A stretch of 64,000 bases of DNA from Trichinella spiralis (taxonomy: Eukaryota > Nematoda > Enoplea > Trichinellida > Trichinellidae). The stretch is taken from the NCBI GenBank assembly GCA_000181795.3, contig CM012954.1, forward strand, positions 2,302,957 to 2,366,956. The letters run 5' to 3'. Position numbers and translations under genes: made by a program. Below, one piece after another: positions 11,701 through 24,205 of this stretch (the stretch's first letter is position 1; the number at the start of each line of letters is the position of its first letter). The notes below the pieces were generated by a model. It made no database searches. It was not told where the DNA came from and was given only the letters and a program-made list of their open reading frames with translations.

Positions 11701-14700
11701 TTTTCTAATAAATCACCTACAATAACTAACGGATAGAATTCCAATCAGCTTTTCCATTCAAAAATTCAATAAACACATCTTAATCTGAACAATGCACAAA
11801 CTTATTTATTCGGCAAAAAACGCATGCAAGGGAGTATCAAAGGAATTAAATTTATTTATAAAAGGATAAACAAGAAATTGTATCACTCGCATAGTCAACC
11901 GGAACAGCACTGCTTTAGTTGATCTCTTTCACACTGAATTGAATCATCAAAGTAAACAAACAAACAGCTTAAAATCAACAGATAAGAAATGATACGTATA
12001 AACTGAAATCTTTTCATTTAAATAAAATCATTTTAATTACAGTGCATTTTTTTAACTTACATTCTAATGCACTTGATAATTAAAAAAACAATGTATGTAT
12101 GCTGTTTATAGATAAATTATTCAAATTTAAAATTTACATTCAAATTAAAGCCTATTTTTTCTTAATCGATTAAACAAACACTAATTATAATAAACTAATT
12201 CAAACAATTACACTGCAATTAATTAGCATACTAATTCTCTCCATAACCCTTAACAATAAAGGACCAATAATAAACCACTTCAAAATTATCAAAAGCAGTT
12301 CAATTCAGTAATAATAATCATAATAATACACAGATTATTTACCTCTACTGGACCTGTATCACTTGTCAAATGAGTGATATATTTTACAGTAAACGTTTCT
12401 CCTTCTTCTTCCTCTTGATCAGAATCCGGCGTCGGTTTCAGCTCTCGATTGGCATTCGTATCTTTGTCTTTATCTTTACCTGCAGGAGAAGTTTCTGATT
12501 TTTCTTTTTCTTTCTGATCAGGATTCTACAAGATTTGCTTCTTCATTCAATTCAATTCAATTCAATCAAATTTGAAATCTATTTTGGCGACAAGCAGAAA
12601 ATATACATGAAAGACACTTGTCGACAGTTTGAAAATTGTACCACAATGCAAATCAAACAAACAAAATCAATCTACCTGATTATCTTCTTTTGGCAATTTA
12701 TTATCTGGCAATGTGGAATCTTTATCCGTTTTCTAGAAATACAAATAAAACTGCCAGATAATGCAATTTTAACACGCGCGTGCAGTGGTCAGTTTTCCAA
12801 CTAGCAAAAATGTCGGTCTATCTGCACTTGTTTCAGAAATTTATTTGCTTTTCCACACGAAAAGCCAATCCCAAGTTTTACAAATCAAATGTCACTTTGA
12901 CAACAATTTCCTGGAATTGCTATTCAATTCTAGGGCACATGTGCTGTTGCAGTTGTCAAGCGTTCGATTTGTTACAGCTGTATAATGCTAACGAAATAAA
13001 ATGGTAATAATTTCAATAAAGTGAAAAAAATTCTTTTTCTTTTATAATTAATAATTAATTTACAATTACAATATTTCTCACCGGATGCTCATCAATTGCA
13101 GTGTTGTTCTCTTTGCTGTCGGACAATTCTCTTGCTATTTCTGTTATCAATCCGTTCACTGCTTGCATCAAATTATTTTCCTTATTGTCAGTTTCCGAAT
13201 GGGCGTTGACCGCCTCGCTATCTTGTTCCTTGGTAGAAATCATCGCTATAAAGAAGCAGTATTTTCATTTTTGAAGAATAATATTATTTTTGAAAAATAA
13301 ATAAATGAATAAAATTGAACACGGTTCAAATTGTCGAGCATGAATTTTTACAAGTCAGCGTTGAGTTTTCAGCTGGACAGCTCAAGACACACGAACGCGC
13401 AGAGTTGTGTGATGCTGCTCAAGTTGTGGGCAAGAAAGAGGGGATGCGTCGTCGCTTGGCGACTGCGACAGCCGAAGCGACTGAACGTAGTAGCCCGACA
13501 GCATCAGCACTGTTGAACCAACATCATCAGCTAAATGGACGACAAATCAATTTCCCAATAAGAGAGAATCGACCAATGGAAAAACAGCAGTCCTCTCCTG
13601 TTGAAGAGAACAGAAAGCGGAACTGCCAATCGACTGTCCGCTGTTGGTCAAAAAGAAAGAGAGGATAAACAAAGGAAACGAACCACAAGATCAGATAAAA
13701 CTGCAACGGCAGAACAAATGGAACAAGAAAAGTCGGACCTCCAATTGCATTTTGTTAAAAGCAGTGCGCTTGGAATTGCAAAATGCAGAGCTGGACGCGA
13801 AAGCGAGCACAAATTTTTCTCCAGCACGTCAGTTGCTCAGAAGTTGACATTCGACAATCATAAAATTTAGCCATCTTGGAATTTTTATTGAAAAATGATT
13901 TGAAAAATTGTTCACATACCATTTGATTTAAAAAAATTCGATTCTTACTTTTCTTTTGGAAAAGCTAATTAACAATCTGCACGTAGGTGTACCAGTAGAA
14001 GCAGTAGAATAGGCATTTCATTCAATCAAAGCATTCAAAAAATACACTTTCTCTTAAAAATTACAAAAAGCAAAGTATAATGAAATATTGAATTTCATCC
14101 AATCACAGCGTGTTCCTAATATTGTTTGCTGTAAACAACCCGCTAAAATATAAGTACAATGAAAGTCTGCAAAACTGTTAAACAGAAAGAGAATAATCAA
14201 GAAAGAAATTTAACAATTAATAAAGAATGCAAATTCAAACATTCGACAACTGAACATTGCTACTACTAACCACAAAAACACATGAGCTGTCAAGCGTCAA
14301 TCTGATAGCTTCTAGCCAGCCAGCCAACCAACTGGCTGGCAATTAATTGCATTGGAAAAGTGAAAAATCTATTACTGCTACTAGATATATTTATATTTAT
14401 GCGTGTGCAAATGAAATGACACACACAATTGTGAATTAGAAGCTTATTCGTAAAGGAAAAACAATAAAACAACACAACAAATACTTATTAATCGAAATCT
14501 ATTCTGTCGATTGTCGTTATCGTTTTTCTGATCAGAACATAATGAAAACAACACGTAATGATTCATGGAATGAAAAAGAAAAAAATTTAAACAAAAACCA
14601 AATAACCAAAACAGAATAACAATGTTGAAATGAGTCAAATGTGAAAAAACCGACGAGCAGAAACAAAGTGAATAGCAAAATCTGAAATGGAGAGAAAGCC

Positions 14701-15281
14701 AGAGCAAAAGTGTGTTAATTAATTTTCAGCTCAACTGATGAACAACCAAACAGTGTGCCGCTTCCTCGCGGTTGTGTTCTGTTGTTCACCGGTCAACAAG
14801 TGTAATTGCAGAAATGACCAAGCTGAAGATTGCTATTTCAAAGTTGCAATATGTGAATATTGAAACCGACACTTGCGAGAAAACGTGGATGCTTTTTTTC
14901 GAAACAACACCTTCAAGCGGCACCGGGAGAAGCCGAGCAGAGCTTCTGGTAAACATCATCGAAACGCCTTGCTCGAGCTAACGCCGTCGATCGATAATAC
15001 TAAGCAAAAATCAATCGAAAAGCCTCCAATCCAATTCAATGGTGGTCAATCGTTGTTTTGCAACCTGCTGTTGCATTTCATAAAGGCCTACTGTAAACTT
15101 GAAAGGACAATACAAAGAACAAATGACTCATCATCCTATCAACATTGTCAGCAAATTTCTTATGTGCATAATCATCTGCTGAGCAGCAAAACAAGCTTCT
15201 CACTTTTCATTGTTTGTCAAACTGGAACAAATTGTTGCGAAACTAGTTACTTCTCGTAAATAGCAACCACCAAATGTTATT

Positions 15282-15316
<35 letters not shown>

Positions 15317-16736
15317 GTGTGTATGTATGTATGTATATTCGTTGTCCTTGAAAGACCTGCTTTTCACAGCTTATTCAGATGTAACACTTAAGCATTCCAA
15401 TCGTTCAATTGAAGAAAAATAGAACGTTTCTTTTTTTATTCTTAAATTGAATCATTTCAAACTTTACATTTCTCTTAAGCTGAGAAAGATACTGCTCAGA
15501 AAACAAACGAACAAAGTCTACCTCACCCAATAAAATTAAATAGCTAGCAATCAGATATCAACTGGGCACCATTTTTGACATGCACTATAAAGCAGAAAAT
15601 TTTGTTTTGTAAAATTTATCTATTACAATATTATTTAAATATTCAAATATTTAAATATTAATATTACAAATTAAAAAAAATAAATCACCCACAAAGACAA
15701 CACGGTGCTCTTCTTTGCATTAAATTCACTTTTAAAAGTTACACCTTCAAGACAACCAGTCAGTTGATTTTCTGAAACAGAATGCCGGAATAAAATTCAA
15801 TGCATATTTTTTGTTCTAATTTCAACAGTTACAATGATGTTTCATTGCGCATCAGTAATCAATAATTGCAGCACGCCGTTTTTATTACTTACACAGTGCT
15901 GGATAAAAATCAAAAATATTCTTTAAATAAAACGAAAAATAAATTAATTTCGACCCAAATTTCACATTTATTTATTTTGTAAATTGCTATACATTTCGTG
16001 TTCAATCTGAACACTTCCTTCCAATAGGGCAAAGCCCGATTATTACGGAAAGACAATTACTTGAAAAATTGAAATGAAAGCAACAAAATTCAAGTTATTC
16101 CCATCAAAAATCAATAAAAAAGCCCGTGCAAACATTAAAGCAGTGTGTTAAATAAAAGTTTCTTAAAAACTTTGAAAAACACAATCACACTGTAACTTCA
16201 TTTTCATGTTCTCCACAAAACATGATAAATTATTAAAAAATTAAAATCAGTTCTTTGAAAATATAATTTCAATAGCACAGTTAAATGAAAACTGATTTCA
16301 ATCTGAAACGCACGCATTTTAAACTGCGTGAAATATTCATTTATAAATGGCTGACCATTTATAAATCACTTTATGATTTTCAAGTTCCATAACCAAGATC
16401 AGTTAATAAATTAATAATGATTTACAGTTGCCACTTTCAGTACATCGCGTGATGATGAAATGAAAACAAATTATAAGAAAATTTTCAAAAATACATTAAC
16501 ATTTCTTAAGAAAAAATATAAAAATATTTCTTACATATTTCAGATACTGTACTCTTTTCTGCTGGAGAAGCTATTTCATCAGAAGCGTTCCTGTGATGCC
16601 TAAATGAATAGTCTGAATTCACGCAATTGATAATTGGCATTTGCTGAAGTGAATGTAAATAAATTTACCAAATTTTCCATTTAGATGATTTTACCATTGG
16701 AGATAAGGTTAATTTTGACCGGCGTTTTGAGAACAT
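8744..16736 (-). CDS. Reticulon with long acidic N-terminus
   Basis: Reticulons bend and tubulate ER membranes through two hairpin segments. Exons are 16669-16736, 16535-16599, 13082-13245, 12676-12732, 12343-12525, 11484-11576, 10957-11100, 10737-10901, 10476-10541, 10172-10240, 9942-10022, 9534-9834, 9268-9475, 8998-9206 and 8744-8895. They join in phase to 674 residues. Residues 486-674 are the reticulon homology domain: VYDLLRWKNP, a first hydrophobic hairpin near 496-535, a polar loop, a second near 598-638, and a C-terminal HVEHIVQTVDEKFP block. The first 485 residues are acidic, Ser/Glu/Lys-rich and probably disordered. The Met at 13243 could start a 629-residue form; the two distal exons lie beyond a 3.3 kb intron but are in phase with it. 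A non-coding leader exon may end near 17030 (donor GTAACT). Confidence is high for 8744-13243 and moderate for the distal exons. Confidence 0.88.
14315..14340. repeat. Perfect 9-bp inverted repeat (hairpin)
   Basis: GCCAGCCAG and CTGGCTGGC are exact complements separated by an 8-base loop. The stem is GC-rich in strongly AT-rich surroundings. Confidence 0.9.
15285..15338. repeat. TA microsatellite followed by TG/TATG repeat
   Basis: About 15 TA units run into ACGTGTG and several GTAT units. It lies in the long reticulon intron. Confidence 0.9.
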
Positions 16737-19147
16737 TTTTCCTATTCGTTTCTTCACCTGAAAATTTAGGCACTTGTTTATAACATGAAAAGAAGAAAAC
16801 TGAACAACAGAACAGTTTGAATAAAAGCATATTATTCATCTGAAAATACTGATGTGGAACAAAATACTGATCAAATCAGTTTGATTTCTTCCCTTTCAAT
16901 TTTTAACTTTGCATAATTATTATTACTGCTGAATAACAAACAACAAAATGACTTTTTGAAGTTATGTGAAACTTGAATAAAAGCTGAAATAAAACTTAAA
17001 CAGTTAAAGTGCTATACAGTTACTTGCAAAACAAACTGAATAATTTGTCTGGACGTGGGCGTTGGCGCTGACTATTCATCGATAAATTTTCAAATTCCCC
17101 TCTACTTAGACTTTGGTAAACGTCATGTAACAGAAAGCTGAAAATGCACAACAATATATGGGAAGGGAGACGGGGGACGTCAAAGAACCAAATATTAAAA
17201 GTTGGCGGCAAATTAAAAAGTTCCCAGTCAACAAACTGCTTATTTGTTGTAGTTCTACTAAAGTTGCAATATCATATTAACAATTGTGGCGTGTAAATAA
17301 AGCTGTCCACTAATTCTTTGACCATGTTTGGAAAAGAGAAAAATGAATCATCAAATCAATATCTAAATATATGCTAGATTACAATCAACAAACAGTAATT
17401 TAAGGTGTTTCATAATTGCATCATTGCAACTACAACTGTCTGCCGCGCTTTGCACTAATAAATTATTTCAATATTGAAAATTCAAAAAACTGACAATTAA
17501 AGCAAGTTATATCACAATTCAACTGCTTGTACTGTGCGTGCTCAATCTGAACGCTATTTTTCAAAGTTCAAAAATTATTTACTTTGAATAAAAACGTAAT
17601 CTTTCAATTTTCTTATTCTCTATTGATTAATAAACTGGGAACAAAAATCAAACATATAATGCATAAATGGTCTATTTTTCCGCCTTAATATGTAAATTTC
17701 ATTTAAAACTTTTTATAATTTACAATTTTTAATATTTCAAGTTTCTGATAAAAATGTCGCAGTATACATATGAATACAGTAAGAGTTATTGCATCATTTA
17801 CAGCGTAAAACCTAATTTAAAAAATATGTCGCATATTTTCTTATTATCACTCCCTATCAATATTAAATTAATCTTAGTTGACCGATCGATCTACACTTAA
17901 AAACGCACATTCAGCAAAAACAATATAAATTAGATAAGCTAATGTAACGTCTGCCTGAAGATGTTTCGTAACTTGCTTGTTTTATAATTCTGCAAACCCA
18001 TATATCTTGATTTCATTTCACTTAAAATTTACTAATTTATAAAGCATTGGTCAATAATTTTACATCTGTAAGCATATGTACGCTTTTGTTTACTTCTCAA
18101 TTTCAACACAACAGAAAGTGTTTTGACCTGACCGCTGCACAGCTAACCCGACACCTTCATCCATCTGGCGCAACTAAGAATATGAATGCACATTCATCAT
18201 AGACCTATTTCCTACGTGGAAAACCTGTAAATTTTAAACAATTAAAAAATGTCAAGAATAATTGTCAACCCCCTCCCCAGACCCGTTTAAGAAACCTTAT
18301 CTTAAATTAAAGTTCATCTTGACTTACTCTAAATGTAATGTAAAAAGAAACAACACACCACATTACAGTACCACTAGTAAATATTATTCGATAAACGAAT
18401 TGTTACTTCCTTTTAAAAATAAATAAATGAATTGTAATTATTAATTAATTAATATAATTAACAAAATTCGACCTAAAATGCAGTCAGATTCATTTGCAAT
18501 TATTTCTGCTTTTCACAATTATTACTTGCACAGTTTCGGTGAGTAGCGAAATTAGCATTCCATAAAGTTTTTTTCTTTCTGAACAATATCATTGATAAAT
18601 AAATTAAAGAGTATGCATTTTGAGTATTGAAAAATGGCAATATTATTCAATTACTAAATTACACAAATTGTGGCATCAGTAATGAAACACAAGAACTGCA
18701 AAAAAATCTACAATGAAAACGCTGATAATGAAAAGAAGTAATTTTTAAGGTTCATTAATTCATCATGTGTACATCTTGTTTGATCATTGTTAATTTAAAT
18801 TGAATTCAGCTATTTCTACCAGATGCTATATTGCTAAACATTTAAAAGAGCAGCATATAGAAAATCGACCATATCACAAGCACAAGGTCATCGGTCGAAC
18901 ATGCACCTAGAAGGTTGCCAAAATTTGGATGATGCTTGAATAATATCTATCTTAGGTAGGCCAGAAATTAAGGCCAACAACAACAACCGAATAACTAGAG
19001 CACAATGCCAACAAAGCCCAATTCGGAACCTGTTCTGTTTCAACTCTGTCATTTGACTAAAAGCTTTATTCAACGGTAATTGTTCAGCCTGTGAAACAGC
19101 TTCTTCAGCTTTTCAAACCTCATCAAGCGGCTAATTCAGCACTTTCC
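16737..19147. other. Intergenic region between divergent reticulon and nitrobindin-like genes
   Basis: No gene is supported. The part nearest the reticulon (about 17030-17220) is less AT-rich and ends with a minus-strand donor consensus, so it may be the reticulon 5' UTR exon and promoter. The rest is AT-rich and featureless to my reading. Confidence 0.45.
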
Positions 19148-21109
19148 ATGGCGCACGCTTATCATTTTTTCTTTGGATGCATTTTTTATTTCGGATCATT
19201 AAGTTCTATTGCATTCGCCGGTGTCAATCCAAGTAAAGTGATAAATGAATATATTAAAAAATAAATTATCAAATCAAAACTCTTTAGAATATGATGTAAA
19301 AAAGTTGCCAGTGGACTTGGTGCCAGTTGCTAATTTGCTTGGAAAATGGCGATCTGTCGATGTAACTGGAAAAGGGATCGAGGTGCTTCCAACAGGCATG
19401 ATTCTTGACTTTGGTATCGAACCCCTGCCAGAGTTTGGTGCCAGAAGTCTGAATTTCACGTGAGTGCTTTCTGTCTGACAATTTCACTAAATATTTATCA
19501 GTTGCAAATCCCGCTATTCGTGCTGACCGCGTTCCAGGGTCCCTTAATTTGCTAAAATCTGCCTAACAGTGAATAATCAGTGAACACTAAAATTCAGGAA
19601 TAACAATCTGCAATCAAGCATCGCTCCAATGACAACATATGACAATCAAAGCAGCCTTGCCACACATTCTCCACATTTTACATACAAGACAATCATTAAC
19701 GAACAACAGAATAGTGTTGACAGGCATTAAGTTCAGCAGTGAGAAAGCAATTTTCAATAAATTTTTTAAAATGAAATTCTGTTTCAAAATGTATTCATCA
19801 AAATGTGCAAACCTATCAACTCATACCGCAAAGAAAATTACATTTTCTATTGACCAAAAAATGAACTTTACAGCTGTATAGTTACAACGACTGCTTGCAT
19901 GCTACTGTACAAGCATATCAAAGAGAGCTATTGACTTAAGTAAAAATATGGAAAGGAAGTGAAATAAAAGTGTTATATGTACCTTCATAGTAGTGTCTAT
20001 CAAAAGACAAAACCTGTCACGAATTAAGAAAACCAAAAACTAAGAAGAAAAAAACATGGCCTGTGGAAATTCGTTTCCCACTTTTTTTTCATTCTTAATA
20101 ATGAATTGAAATTTTAAGCCCTTCAATTTTCACTGCCTTCAAATTACCTTGTTACACAAACTTTCTAAATCTACTGTACCTATAATCTACAAAAAAATTT
20201 GGAACAGATAATTTAAGAACATGCAATGTAAATATAATGAGACTGAAAACTTAATTGATACCTACACAGTACTCTTTCCATACACCTATACCGACATACA
20301 TACCAGCACTTAGAACATATATTTCAATAACAATAATAATAATAATAATAATAATACTTACGTATAACAGAGATCAGTAAAGACAAGAGAAAGATGTGAA
20401 AGCCACTTTCGACCACTCCCAAGCGATGACAAACTAAACTAGCCCATCACGATATAGCCAACTTAGTGCGTTAGTCGCAATCAATGAGCCGGAAGGCAAT
20501 TTTGCAATAATAACGAATGACAAGCCCATCACAACTGAAAAAGAAATCACTTGCATCAATCTCCCTTCTCTTTTTCATGTCATCATTTTAGTATTTTATA
20601 AGCATTCCCTTACAGCGTATATAGATATGCATCAGAAGATGACATGGAATGTTTATTTCTTTGAAATATATAAGAATTTTTCATATCTTTCTTTTCAGTG
20701 GAAGTACGTACTGGCCAGACGGTTCTCTTGGCCACTTTGAATGGGGTTTCTTGATGGTGAAGAACCGAACGCGGACAAATCCGCAAACACTGGTGGGATT
20801 CATCACTACAAATTCAGCTGGTTATTCACTAGTTGAATTCGGCATGGTGCAGAATGGTTACGTCGATTTAGAATTGAACAACTTTGTAAAAGTTTCATTT
20901 GGTTCGAAACTCGAAGTATATGAGGTAAATTAAATTAAATTAATCAGCAAAAACAATCTCGCGTCGTTCAACGTTTACCTACAATTGCATTTCAGCTACG
21001 GCGCAACTTGTATATGCTGAACAATGGATACCTAAAACAAGATGTAGAAGCAGAAACGAATCGTGGTCGAGCGGCATACAGTGTAATGTATCAAAAACTA
21101 TACCCTTGA
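19148..21109 (+). CDS. Secreted nitrobindin/THAP4-like beta-barrel protein
   Basis: Four exons (19148-19232, 19288-19459, 20699-20924, 20996-21109) join in phase to 198 residues. The first 26 residues form a signal peptide (hydrophobic FFFGCIFYFGSLSSIAFA, then A-G-V). The rest matches the heme-binding beta-barrel family called nitrobindin, THAP4-like or DUF1794: LLGKWRS near the start, LNFT mid-way, NSAGYSLVEFGMVQNGYVDL, and a C-terminal VMYQKLYP corresponding to the usual YxKIYP end. Nitrobindins bind ferric heme and react with nitric oxide or peroxynitrite. The distal heme-ligand His cannot be assigned by eye, so binding is an inference. A short-barrel fatty-acid-binding-like role is an alternative. 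Intron 2 (19460-20698) is 1.2 kb and holds an AAT repeat near 20332-20355. Confidence 0.85.
20332..20355. repeat. AAT trinucleotide microsatellite
   Basis: About eight AAT units lie within intron 2 of the nitrobindin-like gene. Confidence 0.85.
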
Positions 21110-21151
21110 TCGTATAAGATATAAATAATAATATAAATATATCATAAAACA

Positions 21152-21157
21152 AATAAA
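21152..21157 (+). terminator. Polyadenylation signal of nitrobindin-like gene
   Basis: AATAAA lies 43 bases after the stop codon at 21109. Confidence 0.6.
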
Positions 21158-21183
21158 CAAAGTAACTTTCTTCAACAAAACAT

Positions 21184-21189
21184 TTTATT
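21184..21189 (-). terminator. Polyadenylation signal of PTRH2
   Basis: AATAAA on the minus strand lies about 125 bases after the PTRH2 stop. It nearly abuts the convergent gene's signal at 21152. Confidence 0.5.
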
Positions 21190-21313
21190 TGAAACTATCG
21201 TGGTAATATTAATTTCAAATAATATGAAAAACTTGGATAGAACATCTGAAATGGTAGCACCATAGTTCCATTTCCATAACCATTGGGATAACATTTAAAA
21301 TTTTTAAAAATGT

Positions 21314-21970
21314 TCAAAGTAATCGCAATTGTCCAGTAATTTCGTCCACTTCTGGAACTGGACCGAAAATTGCCAAAACTGTGACTGAACCAGGAGCAAC
21401 TTGCGTTCTTCCAGCATCATGCACTAAATAAGTGTTCAATTTGCGAGCATCGGCTAACACTTCCAAACTTTCCAAATGCTGCGAATCTTCACCTTTCAGC
21501 ACTACCTTCATTTGGCCAGAGTTTGTCCAATCAGTTAACGCCTTCTCTGCAACGGCTTGGCGATTCATCAATCTATATAGACCCAGTACAGCGTGACCAA
21601 CTTGAGCTGCCGTTTTACCCACGCCCATTTTCAACGATGCATTCACAACGCAAACCATTTTGTAGCCTGCCATCGTCTCACTGATATTCGACACCTCGTC
21701 TTCCTCGCTATCTACAATGTATGAGGAAAAACTTTCCTGCTGCTCTAATATCCAATCCAGGGCCTCCTCGACCGATCTGAAACCAGTTTGAGACAATGCC
21801 GACAATGCAACTACTGGTGAAAATCCCAAAGCCACAAGACTGTTGAGCAACCCTTCATGTAATGGATCAGTCAATTCTTCACGCAACTGTTGTGCGGCAG
21901 ACGACGATAATTCCGACTGTGATGTTTGATCATCGCCACCTGCAGTAGAATTTCCTTTAGTAGGGTCCAT
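21314..21970 (-). CDS. PTRH2: Peptidyl-tRNA hydrolase 2 with N-terminal UBA domain
   Basis: A single exon gives 218 residues. PTH2 enzymes release peptides from prematurely dissociated peptidyl-tRNA. Residues about 40-80 form a UBA-type three-helix domain (HEGLLNSLVALGFSPVVALS, then VEEALDWILEQ), which binds ubiquitin in other proteins. Residues 103-218 are the PTH2 fold with the signature KMGVGKTAAQVGHAVLG, the candidate catalytic Lys at 119, and later VHDAGRTQVAPGSVTVLAIFGP. Human PTRH2 instead has an N-terminal membrane anchor; a UBA-PTH2 layout is known in some invertebrates. The gene begins 14 bases after the COX16 stop, with a splice acceptor consensus between them, so it is probably the second cistron of a pre-mRNA shared with COX16. 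Confidence 0.95.
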   Translation of the reverse strand: MDPTKGNSTAGGDDQTSQSELSSSAAQQLREELTDPLHEGLLNSLVALGFSPVVALSALSQTGFRSVEEALDWILEQQESFSSYIVDSEEDEVSNISETMAGYKMVCVVNASLKMGVGKTAAQVGHAVLGLYRLMNRQAVAEKALTDWTNSGQMKVVLKGEDSQHLESLEVLADARKLNTYLVHDAGRTQVAPGSVTVLAIFGPVPEVDEITGQLRLL

Positions 21971-21974
21971 AAAC

Positions 21975-21976
21975 CT
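21975..21976 (-). promoter_or_regulatory. Probable trans-splice acceptor for PTRH2
   Basis: TTTTGTTAG ends here, four bases before the PTRH2 ATG and inside the 14-base gap after the COX16 stop. With no room for a promoter, trans-splicing is the simplest way to expose the second start. No RNA evidence was available. Confidence 0.6.
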
Positions 21977-21984
21977 AACAAAAG

Positions 21985-23270
21985 TTAAGAATTCTTCGCG
22001 TTTTTCTGCCTCTCTGAAATTGCTTCTTTGAATTCGAAATTAGATTCCTCTGGTCGAGGTGCGCGTATATTCTTCCAGTCGTCAAATTTCTTTCCGGCAA
22101 TGTCTTCCTAAATAAAATTGTCAACGCGATATCATCACATTCAAGTGTATGCGAGAAAAAAAATCAAAATCTTATTTTTCTTCAAATAAGAAACAGCACT
22201 TGTTGATGAGCATACCTCGTATATTTGTTCCAAACTCTTCTGCTTTGATGGATCAACACCCAAACTCGTAAATAATTTACGCTAAAACAATACAAGAATG
22301 TAAGTATAATACGTTTTATCATTTTTAATTTTTTTAAACTTTATGGTAAATGGTTTTAAAAGTATTATCCTCAACAACACACTTCACAGCATTTTACGCG
22401 CATAAGTGTAAAAACTGACAAAGTTTTCTAACCGATAACAGCTAATAACGCACTTTTTCAAAACATTTAATTATTTAATAACATGCTAAAATCTGGAAAG
22501 GAAAACTCCTAATAATAAAGTTTTAACAAAAACATCGTATTTAATAAAATTTGTTTTAAACATCAAAAACCAAGCCATAGAATAATATTCACATCAATGT
22601 TTAATTAAAAATTCACAGAACAAACAATTTTATTCTTTTAACTTGTATGATATTAAATATTTTTCCCTGATACTTTAACAAAAAAATAAATTTCAATACA
22701 GAAAAAAGGACAGTTGCTTTTGCATTTCCACTTTTCCATTAAATTCACGCCTTTACAAAAACATTTAACTTCACACTGTTCAAAATTGAAGCGCAACATT
22801 TCAGTAATAACTTTAGAGGTAAACTGTTTTCTCTTTAATTTACTATTATTGCGCAATATAAATTAAACGTAACTAAAACTAAAATTTGTAAAAGTTGTTT
22901 TCGAAAAGTAAAAAACAACATAACACAACAGCGACAAATTCATCAACCAGACAACACGGCAAACAATAAATAAAAACATGATTGATATTTTTGACTGAAT
23001 TACCAGACACATAAAAATATTAAATTTCAATAAAAAGTAGAATAGTGTTAAACTGTAAGAGTAAGGTAAATTTAGGCAAAAAAAACTTACAGAAGCAAAA
23101 ACTTTACGATATTCTAGTCGAATGCTCGTAAAAAATTGCAAGCCGAGGGAGCCACACACTACAAAACCCTAAAGAATTTAATAATTTAAGTTCTTCAGTT
23201 GAAATTAACTTAAAAAATACCATACAATAAAAGGGACACCGTAGCGAATGAAGTGATGATTTCTTTGCAT
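21985..23270 (-). CDS. COX16: Cytochrome c oxidase assembly protein COX16
   Basis: COX16 is an inner-membrane factor that helps load copper and assemble COX1/COX2 in complex IV. Four exons (23226-23270, 23091-23168, 22216-22281, 21985-22107) join in phase to 103 residues, against 106 in human. RYGVPFI then CGSLGLQFF form the N-terminal transmembrane segment. The diagnostic block KFDDWKNIRAPRPEE is near residue 70. I set the exon 1 donor at ATT|GTATGG because it reproduces the human spacing between YGVP and GGSFGL exactly; the alternative donor three codons later breaks the frame. It is the first gene of a tight tandem with PTRH2. The two proteins share no pathway, so the link is probably only co-transcription. 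Confidence 0.93.
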
Positions 23271-24205
23271 TCGCTGAATTGTTACAATAACCAAATTACA
23301 GTATCACTTATGAAAGGTACAATTTTTATTTCGTAATTATTGTAACAAAAGATTTTAAAGCATTGTCATACGACAGTTAAAATATTATATTATTTATAAA
23401 TTTATGTATTTAATTCTTAAATTATCTTTTATAAATGAAACAAACAATGTTAATAAGATTTATATAAATAGTTGCCGTAATTGCGTGCAAATATGTGCAA
23501 ATACACAAAATAAATTTAAACAAATGATTGAAACATAAATTTAATTTTCATACTTTTTCTGTTACTGATATTCACATTCTGAAACATGGCTTTTCTTTGA
23601 ATACAATGATTCAAAAATGAAACCTTATGACTGATTTGTATGACTATAGGAAACATTCAGGGGAAAACTGTTGAATGAATGTAGCATGAAGCGACACGTT
23701 CATTATTTGTAATTCTCATCTTCGCAATGGCTCCTCTTTTGCTGATGAAAGTTTATCTACTTCAACGTGATTTTTCAAGTAGGAACAGCTGCATTTCTTC
23801 AAAATTATTAAACTTTTAAATTATCTTATTTTCCAAAAAAATATGTAATTTAAAATTGCTATCTTTTCAATTCAGTAGTAATTGCATAGTCAAAATCAAC
23901 TTGTTTATATTTTTTTGTTCGTTTTTGACATAAATAAATACCTTAAATGCCAAATTGCAATGAATTATGTGAATTAATTGCACGCTGTTGTTAAACAACA
24001 GCTGACTCTACTATGAAACAGCACTTTCAGTAAACTTCTTCACATTATATTTATTGCAACATGAAGCACAGCTATGATAATTTTATGAGCAAAGACGTGT
24101 TTTACCTTTAAGCAGAAATGTAAACCGCGATAACTGTAAATTTAAACTGAAATCCCTTCAAAACTTTCCTAACTTTTATTGTAATTCAGTTACGCGCAAT
24201 TTCAA
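23271..24205. other. Divergent promoter region between COX16 and glucocerebrosidase
   Basis: There are no coding features. It is AT-rich and flanked by two outward-facing genes. Confidence 0.5.

Larger units (their letters stand above)
13246..16534. other. Large reticulon intron, probable alternative promoter region
   Basis: The stretch 13330-13860 is less AT-rich than its surroundings. It lies just upstream of an in-frame reticulon Met, so it is a candidate internal promoter and 5' UTR. Plus-strand open frames at 13315-13668 and 14873-15259 have no recognisable homology and I do not support them as genes. The rest holds a GC-rich hairpin at 14315-14340 and a TA/TG repeat at 15285-15338. Confidence 0.45.

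Noticed and set aside
13315-13668. Plus-strand 117-codon open frame beside the reticulon start
   Set aside because: It has no recognisable domain, no splice or homology support, and lies in what is more likely a reticulon internal promoter/5' UTR.
14873-15259. Plus-strand 128-codon open frame
   Set aside because: The composition is unremarkable, there is no conserved motif, and it overlaps another open frame; it lies inside a reticulon intron.
22863-23159. Minus-strand 98-codon frame starting at MCGSLGLQFF
   Set aside because: Only its first part is coding (COX16 exon 2); the rest reads through the intron.
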